A stretch of 64,000 nucleotides of DNA from Pseudomonas lundensis. GTDB taxonomy: Bacteria > Pseudomonadota > Gammaproteobacteria > Pseudomonadales > Pseudomonadaceae. Both the position numbers and the translations under genes were made by a program. The notes under the pieces were generated by a model. The model was not told the origin of the DNA. It did not search any database and was given only the letters and a program-made list of their open reading frames with translations. Where the stretch lies: the NCBI RefSeq assembly GCF_002269125.1, contig NZ_NQKI01000023.1, positions 16,609 to 80,608 on the forward strand, written 5' to 3'. This document shows positions 9,435 through 18,667 of the stretch, piece after piece. Each line of letters opens with the position of its first letter. The stretch's first letter is position 1.

Positions 9435-11195
9435 ATGCATGCCATCAGTTTTATTCAGGATTTGGCAGTCATCATGTTGGTCGCAGGTGTGGTGACCATT
9501 CTGTTTCACCGTTTCAAACAGCCCGTGGTGCTGGGTTACATCGTGGCGGGTTTCATCATAGGCCCACATACGCCGCCGTTTGGCCTGATTCACGACGAAC
9601 AGACCATCAAAACCCTGGCGGAGTTGGGGGTGATATTCCTGATGTTCTGCCTGGGGCTTGAGTTCAGTCTGCGCAAACTGTTCAAAGTGGGTGCCACGGC
9701 GTTCATCGCGGCGTTCATGGAAATCACCCTGATGATCTGGATCGGCTACGAGATCGGTCGCTGGTTCGACTGGAACACCATGGACTCGTTGTTCCTGGGC
9801 GCCATTTTGGCTATTTCGTCGACCACCATCATCGTCAAGGCGCTAAACGACCTGAAGATGAAAAACGAACGTTTCGCACAGCTGATTTTTGGTGTGCTGA
9901 TCGTCGAGGATATTTTGGGTATCGGGATTATTGCCCTGCTTTCCAGCATTGCCGTCAGCGGCAGTGTGAGCCCGGAGGAGGTGTTTTCGACCGTCGGCAA
10001 ACTCTCGTTGTTCATGATCGTGGCCTTGGTCATTGGTATCTTGCTGGTGCCCCGTGTGCTGGCTTATGTGGCCCGGTTTGAAAGCAATGAGATGCTACTG
10101 ATTACCGTGCTGGGGCTGTGCTTCGGATTCTGTCTGCTGGTGGTCAAGCTTGAGTACAGCATGGTGCTGGGCGCTTTTTTGATTGGCGCAATCATGGCCG
10201 AATCCCGGCAATTGCTGAAAATCGAAGGGCTGATCGAGCCGGTGCGTGATTTGTTCAGTGCGATTTTTTTCGTCGCTATCGGTTTGATGCTCGATCCCGC
10301 TATCTTGTGGGAATACGCTCTGCCGATTGTCGTCATTACCTGTGCGGTAGTCCTTGGCAAGATGTTGTCTTGTGGATTGGGTGCCTTTATCGCCGGTAAT
10401 GATGGACGCACCTCGCTGAGAGTCGGGATGGGGCTCTCTCAGATCGGAGAGTTTTCTTTCATCATCGCAGCACTGGGCATGACCTTGCAGGTCACCAGCA
10501 GCTTCCTGTACCCCCTAGCGGTCGCTGTGTCGGTACTGACCACCTTGATGACCCCGTACTTGATTCGCGCCGCTGATCCGCTTTCGCTCAAGCTGGCGCA
10601 GGTAATGCCCAACCGGGTGTCTCGCGTGTTTGGGCTCTATGGCGAATGGCTGAGCAGTATTCAGCCGCAGGGCGAAGGGGCACTGTTGGCGGCGATGATT
10701 CGCAAAATATTGCTGCAAGTCGGCGTCAATCTGGCCCTGGTGATGGCCATTTTTTTCTCGGGCGGTTACTTCGCTCCTCGGATTGCGGCGTATTTGCAGG
10801 GGTGGGTGATGAAGTCGAGCTGGCAAAACGGCTTGATCTGGGGCGCAGCGTTACTGCTGTCGCTGCCGTTTCTGATCGCGGCTTACCGCAAGCTCAAGGC
10901 GCTGTCGATGCTCTTGGCAGAGATGGGGGTTAAACCCGAGATGGCGGGGCGGCATACACAGCGCGTACGTCGTGTGATCGCTGAAGTGATCCCGATTCTG
11001 TCGCTGCTGGTGATCTTCTTGCTGCTGTCGGCACTGTCCGCCAGCATCTTGCCGACCAATGAGCTGCTGATTGTGATTGGGGTGGTTGCTGCCGGTGTCG
11101 CGGCAGTGTTGTGGCGCTGGTTCGTGCGTATTCACACGCGCATGCAAGTGGCCTTGCTGGAAACACTCGACAACCACAAGGATCTGGGCCACTAG
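9435..11195 (+). CDS. monovalent cation:proton antiporter, CPA2 (Kef/YbaL-type)
   Basis: 586 residues with about 12-13 membrane segments. LGYIVAGFIIGPHTPPFGLI and the EDILGIGIIALLSS segment are signatures of CPA2 exchangers, and LSQIGEFSFIIAALG is a Kef-type motif. There is no C-terminal TrkA-N domain, so the protein is shorter than YbaL; instead it ends with two or more extra membrane helices. AAGGAGG precedes the ATG at 9435. Role in potassium or sodium efflux and pH control is inferred from the family. Confidence 0.85.
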   Translation: MHAISFIQDLAVIMLVAGVVTILFHRFKQPVVLGYIVAGFIIGPHTPPFGLIHDEQTIKTLAELGVIFLMFCLGLEFSLRKLFKVGATAFIAAFMEITLMIWIGYEIGRWFDWNTMDSLFLGAILAISSTTIIVKALNDLKMKNERFAQLIFGVLIVEDILGIGIIALLSSIAVSGSVSPEEVFSTVGKLSLFMIVALVIGILLVPRVLAYVARFESNEMLLITVLGLCFGFCLLVVKLEYSMVLGAFLIGAIMAESRQLLKIEGLIEPVRDLFSAIFFVAIGLMLDPAILWEYALPIVVITCAVVLGKMLSCGLGAFIAGNDGRTSLRVGMGLSQIGEFSFIIAALGMTLQVTSSFLYPLAVAVSVLTTLMTPYLIRAADPLSLKLAQVMPNRVSRVFGLYGEWLSSIQPQGEGALLAAMIRKILLQVGVNLALVMAIFFSGGYFAPRIAAYLQGWVMKSSWQNGLIWGAALLLSLPFLIAAYRKLKALSMLLAEMGVKPEMAGRHTQRVRRVIAEVIPILSLLVIFLLLSALSASILPTNELLIVIGVVAAGVAAVLWRWFVRIHTRMQVALLETLDNHKDLGH

Positions 11196-11213
11196 CAGGC
11201 CTGTTTTTTCTTC

Positions 11214-11281
11214 TGCAGGAGCAAGCTTGCCGCGTGATGGTGCTTGGTGTTCAGACCATCTCGCGCAGGCTCACTCCTGCA
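11214..11281. repeat. degenerate REP doublet (REPIN-like)
   Basis: Two inverted REP-like arms face each other: TGCAGGAGCAAGCTTGCCGCG at the left and CGCGCAGGCTCACTCCTGCA at the right, with a short spacer. This is the arrangement of Pseudomonas REPINs (GGAGC, GCTTGC and CGCG blocks), here with several mismatches. It lies between convergent genes, the usual place for such elements. Confidence 0.65.
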
Positions 11282-11299
11282 AAGCCGCTGGTGGCTATA

Positions 11300-11722
11300 T
11301 CAGCTTTCCAGCCAGACATCCCGTGCCCAGTGCCAGACGGATTCCCACGTCTCCTCGGTAACCAGCTCTTCTTCGCCAGACCACAGCACGACGGTGCCGT
11401 CTTCTTCGACGCAGTAGTAGTCGTCACCGTCCTGACAGATAGGGATCAGGCTGCGGTCAACGCCCGCATCCCATGCATTGGCCGCAACGTCTGGCAGGTA
11501 GGTGTGCGATTGCGGGTCGGTCACAGTGACAGGCTCCAGGCTGCCATACACCACGTCGCTGACCGTCAGCAAAAACTCTCGGAAAACAAATGGAATATCG
11601 ATGAACAGCTGTTCTTCGATTTCCACCAGCAAATCTTCGTCAGGCAGCTCCAGGGGAACCGGGACGGGTTCATTTGCCTCACGCAATTGTTCAATGATCT
11701 CTTCCACGACCTCAATCCTCAT
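11300..11722 (-). CDS. SMI1/KNR4 family protein
   Basis: 140 residues, very acidic. The ELPDEDLLVEIEEQLFIDIPFVFREFLL segment is the family's N-terminal helix pattern (split here only by position in the text), and the later VVYGSLEPVTVTD and the tryptophan-rich end VTEETWESVWHWARDVW also fit. In bacteria many SMI1/KNR4 proteins are immunity proteins to polymorphic toxins, but no toxin gene is nearby; this lone copy looks like a conserved housekeeping member. Function is unknown. Confidence 0.8.
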   Translation of the reverse strand: MRIEVVEEIIEQLREANEPVPVPLELPDEDLLVEIEEQLFIDIPFVFREFLLTVSDVVYGSLEPVTVTDPQSHTYLPDVAANAWDAGVDRSLIPICQDGDDYYCVEEDGTVVLWSGEEELVTEETWESVWHWARDVWLES

Positions 11723-11790
11723 ACTCTATGGCGCGGTTTTATATGACGCGCTTTATACAGTAGCTCGTTATAAGTGCAATCGTGAAATGC

Positions 11791-11816
11791 AAAGCCCCGG
11801 ACAAGTCCGGGGCTTT
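11791..11816 (-). terminator. terminator after the Tim44-like gene
   Basis: A 12-bp perfect stem (AAAGCCCCGGAC with its complement) around a 2-base loop. It lies 27 bases past the stop of the minus-strand Tim44-like gene and before the SMI1/KNR4 gene. The T run is short, so strength is uncertain. Confidence 0.75.
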
Positions 11817-11842
11817 GGTTACAACCTGTGAACCGAAATCGA

Positions 11843-12691
11843 TCAGCCGTTCTGACGGATACCGGCTACAAGCCAAGGCTGGTTTTCACCTTGAACGCGT
11901 TCCATGTTCCAGCTTTCGCTGAAGGCTTCGCCCTGATCAAAACGTGACGTTTTGGAGATGCCGCTGAAGGTCAGGGTTGCGATGGTTTTGTCGGCGCGAT
12001 CGTCCAGGCCGTCCAGTTGAACGGTCAGGTTGTCGATGTAAGTCGAATTGAAGCCATCCCCCAGATCAGCGCGCTCACGCTTGAGGAACTCAAGCATTTG
12101 CGGGGTCACGAACTCAGCGATCTTGTCCATTTCGTTCGCGTCCCAATGCTGTTGCAAGGACTGGAAATGGTTGCGCGCGGCTTCCAGAAAGCTCTGCTCA
12201 TTGAACCAGGCTGGTGCGTTGATGACCGGGCGAGCCGTCGCAGAAGAACCGCCACCAAAGATCGACGCCGTGGCTGGCTTGGCGTCGAACGCTTCACGCT
12301 GCATCGGAGCGTGGCCGGCCGGGGCCAGGTCAGCCTGTTGCTTGCGGCGACGCGCGGCGATGAAGCGGAAGATCACAAACGCAATGACCGCCATAATCAG
12401 GATGTCGAAGATCTGCATGCCCTGGAAGCCGCCGCCCATGAACATGGAAGCGAGCAGGCCGCCGGCAGCGATACCGGCCAGAGGGCCAAGCCAGCGTGAA
12501 GCACCACCGGCTTTGGCAGCTGCGCCAGCAGCGGCAGGGGCTGCGGCTGGAGAGGCAGGAGCGGCTTGGCGAGTCTGGTGGCTAGGCGCCGAACCAAAAC
12601 TTTTGCCGCCGCCGAAGCGCTTGGCATTTGCGTCGAGACTCATCGTCAAACCGATGCACAACGCCATGGCGATGCTAAGAAAACGTTTCAT
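11843..12691 (-). CDS. Tim44-like domain inner-membrane protein
   Basis: 282 residues from MKRFLSIAMALCIGLTMS; an upstream ATG at 12706 adds five residues. A signal peptide (cleavage near DANA) precedes an Ala/Pro-rich stretch, a glycine-rich membrane helix (GPLAGIAAGGLLASMFMGGG) and a second hydrophobic helix IFDILIMAVIAFVIFRFIAARRRK. The C-terminal ~130 residues (FLEAARNHFQSLQQHWDANEMDKIAEFVT) are a Tim44-like domain. In mitochondria this domain anchors the import motor; in bacteria its partner is unknown. Confidence 0.85.
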   Translation of the reverse strand: MKRFLSIAMALCIGLTMSLDANAKRFGGGKSFGSAPSHQTRQAAPASPAAAPAAAGAAAKAGGASRWLGPLAGIAAGGLLASMFMGGGFQGMQIFDILIMAVIAFVIFRFIAARRRKQQADLAPAGHAPMQREAFDAKPATASIFGGGSSATARPVINAPAWFNEQSFLEAARNHFQSLQQHWDANEMDKIAEFVTPQMLEFLKRERADLGDGFNSTYIDNLTVQLDGLDDRADKTIATLTFSGISKTSRFDQGEAFSESWNMERVQGENQPWLVAGIRQNG

Positions 12692-12785
12692 AAAGGGAAT
12701 TCCCATTTGTGGATGACACGCGCGCCATGGTGCACAGGTGAGGTGTGACTGGCTAGCGGTGAAGTGTTTCGGGTTTTTGCCTAAT

Positions 12786-13310
12786 TTAGAGTAAGACGTT
12801 TCTTTGTATTTTGTAGTTCACGTTGAAAAGACAGATTGTCGACTCAGTGGCATGCACGGTGCCGCGTCTGTAACGCTTCAGCGCCAGCATCACCACGCCC
12901 GCTGTGATCAAGCCGATTCCGCCCCATTGCCGCAGGTCGAGTTTTTCACCTAGCAGCAGTACACCGATGATGGCCACCAGTACCACGCTGAGCTTGTCCA
13001 CCGGGGCGACGAGTGACGCGGGCCCCAGCTTCAAGGCGCGGAAGTAGCAAAGCCAGGATGCCCCGGTCGCCAGCCCCGACAACGCTAAAAACAGGTAGCT
13101 GCGTGGGGCGATCGAACTCAGCGGTTGATACTGGCCCGTGGCGTAAAGAATCAGCGCCAGGCTGACCAGCACCACGCCGGTACGCAGCAAGGTGGCGAAA
13201 TCGGAGTTGACGTTCTCGATGCCGACCTTGGCAAAGATCGCTGTCAGCGCCGCGAACATGGCTGACAACAGGGCCCAGAATGTCCAGGAAGAAAAAAAGC
13301 CTGAGCCCAT
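12786..13310 (-). CDS. EamA/DMT small permease, five-helix half-size
   Basis: 174 residues with five membrane helices, one EamA repeat instead of the usual two. ALTAIFAKVGIENVNSDFATLLRT and LDLRQWGGIGLITAGVVMLAL are typical. Half-size EamA proteins probably work as dimers; the substrate is unknown. The last ~25 residues (after LKRYRRG) are polar, rather unlike the family, and may be an extension caused by loss of an earlier stop. It lies downstream of uvrD on the same strand with 39 bases between. Confidence 0.78.
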   Translation of the reverse strand: MGSGFFSSWTFWALLSAMFAALTAIFAKVGIENVNSDFATLLRTGVVLVSLALILYATGQYQPLSSIAPRSYLFLALSGLATGASWLCYFRALKLGPASLVAPVDKLSVVLVAIIGVLLLGEKLDLRQWGGIGLITAGVVMLALKRYRRGTVHATESTICLFNVNYKIQRNVLL

Positions 13311-13348
13311 GTTGCCTACCTTATCGTCCGATGGCTGTCGGGTTGCTG

Positions 13349-15532
13349 TCAGACCGCCTCAAGTTTGGCGTAGCCCATCATCAGCCACTTGCTGCCTTCG
13401 GAGAAGTTGACCTGCACCCGGGCCTGCGCACCGGAGCCCTCGAAATTGAGGATCACCCCTTCACCGAACACCGCATGCTTGACCATCTGACCCAATTTGA
13501 ATTCGGTTTCCGGAATCTGCGAACCACCAAATAGGGTGCTGGCGCTCTGCTGTTGACCTCCGCCGAAAGGGCGGCTGACGCTGTTGGACAAACGCACTTC
13601 CTGAATCAGGCCTTTTGGCACTTCACGTACGAATCGAGAAACCTTGTTGTAGGTCTCACTACCGTAAAGGCGTCGTGTCTCAGCATAGGTCATCACTAGG
13701 TTCTGCATGGCCCGAGTGATGCCCACGTACGCCAGGCGCCGCTCCTCTTCAAGACGGCCGGGCTCTTCAAGGCTCATCTTGTGCGGGAACAGGCCCTCTT
13801 CCATGCCCACCAGGAACACATAAGGGAATTCCAACCCTTTGGCGCTGTGCAGGGTCATCAGCTGGATGCCGTCTTCGTGCTCTTGCGCCTGAGTGTCGCC
13901 AGCTTCCAGCGACGCGTGGCCGAGGAATGCAGCCAATGGCGTCAATTCTTCGTCGTCTTCAGTGTTCTCGAAGTTGCGCGCAGCGCTGACCAGTTCCTCA
14001 AGGTTTTCTACCCGTGCCTGGCCTTTCTCACCTTTTTCAGCCTGATGGTAGGCAATCAGCCCGCTCTGCTCGATAACGGTCTGGGTCATCAGATGCAAGG
14101 GCATCTCCATGACTTTTGCCGCGAGGTTCTCGATCAGTTCGATAAAGCCGGCAATGGCGCCCGACGCTCGGCCAGGCAGCGCCTTATTGGCGATCAGCTG
14201 GCGCATGGCTTCCCACATCGACACATCATTGTGGCGTGCGTGTTCACGAATGGCTTCGACCGTTTTTTCGCCAATGCCGCGAGCCGGGACGTTAATTACA
14301 CGCTCCAGTGCTGCATCATTCCCACGGCCTTCAAGCAAACGCAGGTAGGCCATGGCGTTCTTGATCTCGGCGCGTTCGAAGAAGCGCTGGCCGCCATAAA
14401 TCCGATAAGGAATACGCTCGCGCAACAACGCCTCTTCCAAAACCCGTGACTGGGCGTTGGAGCGGTACAAGATGGCAATGTCATTATGGGCAAGACCGGT
14501 TTTCAGCGCGCTTTCGATGGTCTCGACCACGTAGCGGGCTTCATCGTGCTCGTTGAATGCCGCGTACAAATTGATCGCTTCGCCATCGCCGCCGTCTGTC
14601 CACAGCTCTTTGCCCATGCGCCCTGTGTTATTGGCGATCAGGGCGTTGGCGGCCTTGAGGATGCCCGCGGTGGAGCGATAGTTTTGCTCCAGACGAATGG
14701 TTTCGGCGTCCGGAAAGTCAGAGGAGTACTGGTAGATATTCTCAATCTTGGCGCCACGCCAGCCGTAGATCGACTGATCGTCATCACCGACCACCATCAA
14801 GCTGTCGCCGCCCTTGGCCAGCAAACGCAGCCAGGCATATTGAACGGCGTTGGTGTCCTGGAACTCGTCCACCAGAATGTGCCGGAAACGCTTTTGGTAG
14901 TGCGCCAGCAGCCCCGGGTTATCGCGCCACAGGTCGAGGGCTCGCAGCAATAGCTCGGAGAAGTCGATCACGCCTGCGCGCTGGCACGCGGCCTCATAGG
15001 CTTCGTAGATGCTGCGCATGGTGGCCAGGAATAAATCGCCGCTGGCCTGAATATGTTGCGGCCGCAGGCCTTCATCTTTTTGACCGTTGATAAACCACTG
15101 CGCCTGACGCACGGGCCAACGCTGTTCGTCCAGCCCCAGCTCACGAATCACACGCTTGACCAAGCGTTGCTGATCGTCGCTGTCGAGGATCTGGAAGGTC
15201 TGGCTCAACCCGGCTTCTTGCCAGTGAGCACGCAGCAGGCGATGCGCCAGCCCGTGGAACGTACCGACCCACATGCCAGCCGGGTTGATCCCCATGAGCT
15301 GTTCGATGCGATGACGCATCTCGGCAGCGGCCTTGTTGGTGAACGTCACCGACAAGACGGAGTGTGGTGAGGCGTTCTCGACCTGGATCAACCAGGCGAT
15401 ACGGTGCACCAGCACACGGGTTTTGCCGGAACCTGCGCCGGCCAGAACCAACTGACGCCCGACACTGGCCGTGACGGCCTGACGTTGGGCATCGTTGAGG
15501 GAATTCAATAAGAGAGAGAGATCTTCGCGCAT
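13349..15532 (-). CDS. uvrD: DNA helicase II UvrD
   Basis: 727 residues, the normal length. The superfamily 1 motifs are in order: Walker A AGAGSGKTRVL near residue 35, motif II VDEFQDTNAVQY, motif III VVGDDDQSIYGWRGA, motif IV LEQNYRST, motif V LMTLHSAKGLEFP and motif VI YVGITRAMQ. A Tudor-like C-terminus (VKHAVFGEGVILNFEG) follows. It unwinds DNA 3' to 5' in nucleotide excision and mismatch repair. The gene diverges from the GGDEF/EAL gene. Confidence 0.97.
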   Translation of the reverse strand: MREDLSLLLNSLNDAQRQAVTASVGRQLVLAGAGSGKTRVLVHRIAWLIQVENASPHSVLSVTFTNKAAAEMRHRIEQLMGINPAGMWVGTFHGLAHRLLRAHWQEAGLSQTFQILDSDDQQRLVKRVIRELGLDEQRWPVRQAQWFINGQKDEGLRPQHIQASGDLFLATMRSIYEAYEAACQRAGVIDFSELLLRALDLWRDNPGLLAHYQKRFRHILVDEFQDTNAVQYAWLRLLAKGGDSLMVVGDDDQSIYGWRGAKIENIYQYSSDFPDAETIRLEQNYRSTAGILKAANALIANNTGRMGKELWTDGGDGEAINLYAAFNEHDEARYVVETIESALKTGLAHNDIAILYRSNAQSRVLEEALLRERIPYRIYGGQRFFERAEIKNAMAYLRLLEGRGNDAALERVINVPARGIGEKTVEAIREHARHNDVSMWEAMRQLIANKALPGRASGAIAGFIELIENLAAKVMEMPLHLMTQTVIEQSGLIAYHQAEKGEKGQARVENLEELVSAARNFENTEDDEELTPLAAFLGHASLEAGDTQAQEHEDGIQLMTLHSAKGLEFPYVFLVGMEEGLFPHKMSLEEPGRLEEERRLAYVGITRAMQNLVMTYAETRRLYGSETYNKVSRFVREVPKGLIQEVRLSNSVSRPFGGGQQQSASTLFGGSQIPETEFKLGQMVKHAVFGEGVILNFEGSGAQARVQVNFSEGSKWLMMGYAKLEAV

Positions 15533-15755
15533 CGGGGCATTCTAGGGTGCTGGCTCAAACCGGGCAAACGCCAATCCTGTTCCGGCGGGCCGTCTGTCGC
15601 TGCTCAGCGCCAGTCTTTTAAAAGAGCGGGATCTGATCCGTAAAGCGCAACGGCTCATTTCGTCTTTTTAATGACGTGTCTCAGTTTGGTCATGAGCATT
15701 GCTTGTGTATGCTCGGGCGACTTTTTTGGCTCATCCACTGATAAGAATATTGCCA

Positions 15756-17606
15756 ATGATTCAGGGTCTTAGCGCGTCGGGTGTGTTGATCGGCACCGGA
15801 CTCGGTTTTTTTCTGACGTTGCTGGGCGTTGTCGGCTGGCAAGTCAATCAGCACCGTCGTGGGAATGCTCAACCTTTGCAGGCACTGCCAAATGTGCAGT
15901 CCCCGGCTGCAGAGCGTTTACGCGAGCCCGAGCAGCGGCGTCTGGCGGCCACCGTATTTGAAGCGGCCAGCGAAGGCATTGTCATCCTCGATCCGGACTA
16001 CAGGATGTTGGCGGTCAATCAGGCCTTCAGCCGCTTTAGCGGGTATGCGGTCGAAGACCTGGTGGGTCAATGCGTGAGTGAGCTGGCGTGCAGCCGCGAT
16101 GCACTGCGTCACTTCCCGGTCATTCGGCCCGTGCTGGAGCAGCAGGACCGCTGGCAGGGTGAGTTGGTTGAAACGCGCAAAAACGGCGAGTTGTACCCGC
16201 AGTGGCTTCAATTGAAAGTGGTGCGTGACGACGACGGGCACGTCAGTCATATCGTGGCGTTTGTCAGTGACCTGTCAGCGCGACGCCGCTCCGAAGCCCG
16301 CGTGCGCCACCTCACGCACTTTGATGAGCTGACCGGGCTGGCCAATCGCTTATTGTTCAAGGAGCGGCTTGAAGAAGCCAATCAACGGGCTCGCCAAGGT
16401 GCGCGTAACCTTGCGCTGTTGTACATCAACCTGGATCGATTCAAGCTGCTCAACGACAGCCTTGGGCCAGAGCTGGCGGATCAGGTACTGCACAAAGTCG
16501 CCAGACGCCTGACCAAAGCGCTGCCTGAAGCCGACACCATCGCGCGGCTGTCCGGGGATGAATTCGCAGTGTTGTTTGATTCTTATGCCAGCCTCACCAG
16601 TCTGGCGCGGGTCGCAACGCGGCTGCTGGCCAAGCTGGGCCGGCCGCTTATGATTGATGGCCATGAACTGGTAATCAGCGCGTCCATGGGGATCAGCCTG
16701 CTACCCGACAGTGCGCGGGACATCGCGACGCTGGTCAGTCAGTCCAATCAGGCCATGCTCCAGGCCAAGCATTTGGGCGGTGGCAGTTTTCAATTCTTCA
16801 GCCACAGCTTGCAGCACAGCACCCTGGAGCGCTTGCAGCTGGAAAACCAGTTGCGCAAAGCGATTGCCGAACAGCAACTGACGGTCTTCTATCAACCCAA
16901 ACTGTGCCTGGCGACGGGCCGTCTGCACGGGGCCGAAGCGCTGGTGCGCTGGGACCACCCACAGTTAGGCAGCGTGCCGCCGGGCGACTTCATCGGGCTG
17001 GCCGAAGAGACGGGGCTGATCGGTCCCATTGGCGAGTTTGTATTGCGCCAGGCGTGTCGGCAGGCCTGCCAATGGCAGCGCGAAGGGCTGGCGCCGATAC
17101 GGGTGTCGGTCAATCTGTCGGTGCACCAATTACGACAGGGCAAGCTGGTCAGCCTCGTGCGCCAGGTGCTTGATGAATCAGGGCTGGCACCGCAGTACCT
17201 GGAGCTTGAATTGACGGAAAGCCAGTTACTCGACAGCGTCGAATCCATTATTTCGACCTTTGAACAGTTGCATCAATTGGGCGTCAAACTGGCGATTGAC
17301 GACTTCGGCACCGGGTATTCCTCCCTCAGCTACCTCAAACGGTTTGCTGTGGATTACGTCAAGATTGACCAGACCTTCATTCGAGGCGTGGGGCGCTGCG
17401 CTGAAGACGAAGCCATCACCAAGGCGATCATTGCGATGGCCCATAGCCTTGAGTTAAAGGTCGTGGCAGAAGGCGTGGAAGAAGCCTCGCAACTGGCATT
17501 TCTCAAGGCGCAACAGTGCGACGAAGTGCAGGGATATTTGATCAGTCGTCCAATTAACGCCGCCGCTTTGGGCGATTTATTGCGCAGCGATGTAGTCTTT
17601 TTGTAG
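15756..17606 (+). CDS. membrane-anchored PAS-GGDEF-EAL protein, likely c-di-GMP phosphodiesterase
   Basis: 616 residues from ATG 15756 (MIQGLSASG); the frame continues upstream to 15699 but that segment is not family-like. One membrane helix spans about residues 8-28. A PAS domain (TVFEAASEGIVILDPDYRMLAV) covers roughly 65-170. The GGDEF domain is degenerate, with SGDEF in place of GGDEF and no inhibitory RxxD site. The EAL domain is complete: GAEALVRWDHP, NLSVHQL, ELTES, DDFGTGYSSLSYL, KIDQTFI and VAEGVEE. Net activity is therefore predicted to be degradation of c-di-GMP, with PAS sensing; this is inferred. Confidence 0.88.
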   Translation: MIQGLSASGVLIGTGLGFFLTLLGVVGWQVNQHRRGNAQPLQALPNVQSPAAERLREPEQRRLAATVFEAASEGIVILDPDYRMLAVNQAFSRFSGYAVEDLVGQCVSELACSRDALRHFPVIRPVLEQQDRWQGELVETRKNGELYPQWLQLKVVRDDDGHVSHIVAFVSDLSARRRSEARVRHLTHFDELTGLANRLLFKERLEEANQRARQGARNLALLYINLDRFKLLNDSLGPELADQVLHKVARRLTKALPEADTIARLSGDEFAVLFDSYASLTSLARVATRLLAKLGRPLMIDGHELVISASMGISLLPDSARDIATLVSQSNQAMLQAKHLGGGSFQFFSHSLQHSTLERLQLENQLRKAIAEQQLTVFYQPKLCLATGRLHGAEALVRWDHPQLGSVPPGDFIGLAEETGLIGPIGEFVLRQACRQACQWQREGLAPIRVSVNLSVHQLRQGKLVSLVRQVLDESGLAPQYLELELTESQLLDSVESIISTFEQLHQLGVKLAIDDFGTGYSSLSYLKRFAVDYVKIDQTFIRGVGRCAEDEAITKAIIAMAHSLELKVVAEGVEEASQLAFLKAQQCDEVQGYLISRPINAAALGDLLRSDVVFL

Positions 17607-17696
17607 TGCTCAAACGGGCTACATAGAGCGCGGGCGGCCTGAATAGGGGAGAAGCCAGCGGTTTTAGTCATGGATTGGTTGGGCAGAAAACGAATT

Positions 17697-17715
17697 CTTG
17701 TAGTATAACTACAAG
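17697..17715. promoter_or_regulatory. perfect palindrome, HexR-type operator
   Basis: CTTGTAGT-ATA-ACTACAAG is a perfect 8-3-8 dyad 48 bases upstream of the TTG start of an RpiR/HexR-like gene. It contains TGTAGT-N3-ACTACA, close to the HexR consensus TGTAAT-N3-ATTACA, and TTGT-N11-ACAA at the edges. Autoregulation by the downstream protein is the simplest reading. Confidence 0.7.
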
Positions 17716-17762
17716 ATTGCTACATCCTTGGCATCCCACCCTTTCAGACCGAGTCCTGCCCT

Positions 17763-18629
17763 TTGAACTTGCTGCAACATATCGCCCAGTCTCGCCACTT
17801 GTTACGTAAATCGGAACTCAAGGTCGCCGATCACGTGCTGCTTGATCCTGCGGCTGTAATGCACAGTTCCATGGCAGACCTTGCCCATAGCGTTGGTATC
17901 AGTGAGCCCACCATCGTGCGCTTTTGCCGGGCGATCGGTTGCTCTGGGTTTCAGGACCTGAAACTCAAGCTGGCGCAAAGCCTTGCGGCGGGTGCCAGCT
18001 TTGGCCAATTCGCGATCCACGAGGACGACTCGGTCGCTGACTACAGCCTTAAAATTTTCGACACCACACTCCATACGCTGATGGACGTGCGCGAAAAACT
18101 CGACCCGGTCGCTTTACAGCGTGCTGTGACAGCGATGTCTCAGGCCCAGCGCGTCGAGTTTTATGGCTTTGGCGCGTCGGGTGCGGTAGCGGCGGATGCC
18201 CAACACAAGTTTTTCCGTTTATTACTGACGGCTGCGGCCTATTCCGACCCGCACATGCAGGCGATGTCGGCTGTCACTTTGAAGCCTACAGACGTGGCGA
18301 TATGCATTTCCCAGTCCGGGCGCTCGAAGGATTTGTTGATTACCGCCAATTTAGTGCGTGAAAGCGGCGCGACACTGATTACCTTGTGCCCGAGCCAAAC
18401 GCCGCTGGCGGAACTGGCGACCGTCAATCTGGCGATTGATGTGCACGAAGACACCGAAATTTATACCCCGCTGACCTCGCGCATTGCGCACCTGGTGGTG
18501 ATTGATGTGCTGGCCATGGGCGTGGCCATGGCGCGTGGACCGAGCCTGGTCAACCACCTTAAAAGCGTCAAACGCAGTTTGCGCAGCCTGCGCCTTTCGC
18601 CTAAATCGCTGAAAAACATCGAAGATTAA
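17763..18629 (+). CDS. RpiR/MurR family transcriptional regulator, HexR-like paralog
   Basis: 288 residues with a TTG start. The N-terminal HTH (SMADLAHSVGISEPTIVRFCRAIG) is followed by a SIS sugar-phosphate-binding domain (RVEFYGFGASGAVAADAQHKF, AICISQSGRSKDLL). The sequence is close to HexR but differs from the zwf-linked HexR in many positions, so it is a paralog. Beside pycR and pycA it probably senses a glycolytic or Entner-Doudoroff intermediate and controls pyruvate metabolism. The TTG is chosen because the frame has no good ATG upstream and the protein start matches family length. Confidence 0.85.
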   Translation: MNLLQHIAQSRHLLRKSELKVADHVLLDPAAVMHSSMADLAHSVGISEPTIVRFCRAIGCSGFQDLKLKLAQSLAAGASFGQFAIHEDDSVADYSLKIFDTTLHTLMDVREKLDPVALQRAVTAMSQAQRVEFYGFGASGAVAADAQHKFFRLLLTAAAYSDPHMQAMSAVTLKPTDVAICISQSGRSKDLLITANLVRESGATLITLCPSQTPLAELATVNLAIDVHEDTEIYTPLTSRIAHLVVIDVLAMGVAMARGPSLVNHLKSVKRSLRSLRLSPKSLKNIED

Positions 18630-18634
18630 AGCCC

Positions 18635-18667
18635 CACCTGCTCTCCTTCCTGAAGAGAGAGCAGGTG
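18635..18667. repeat. inverted repeat after the RpiR gene
   Basis: CACCTGCTCTC and GAGAGCAGGTG form an 11-bp stem around an 11-base loop just past the stop codon. A terminator role is plausible but there is no T run. Confidence 0.5.
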
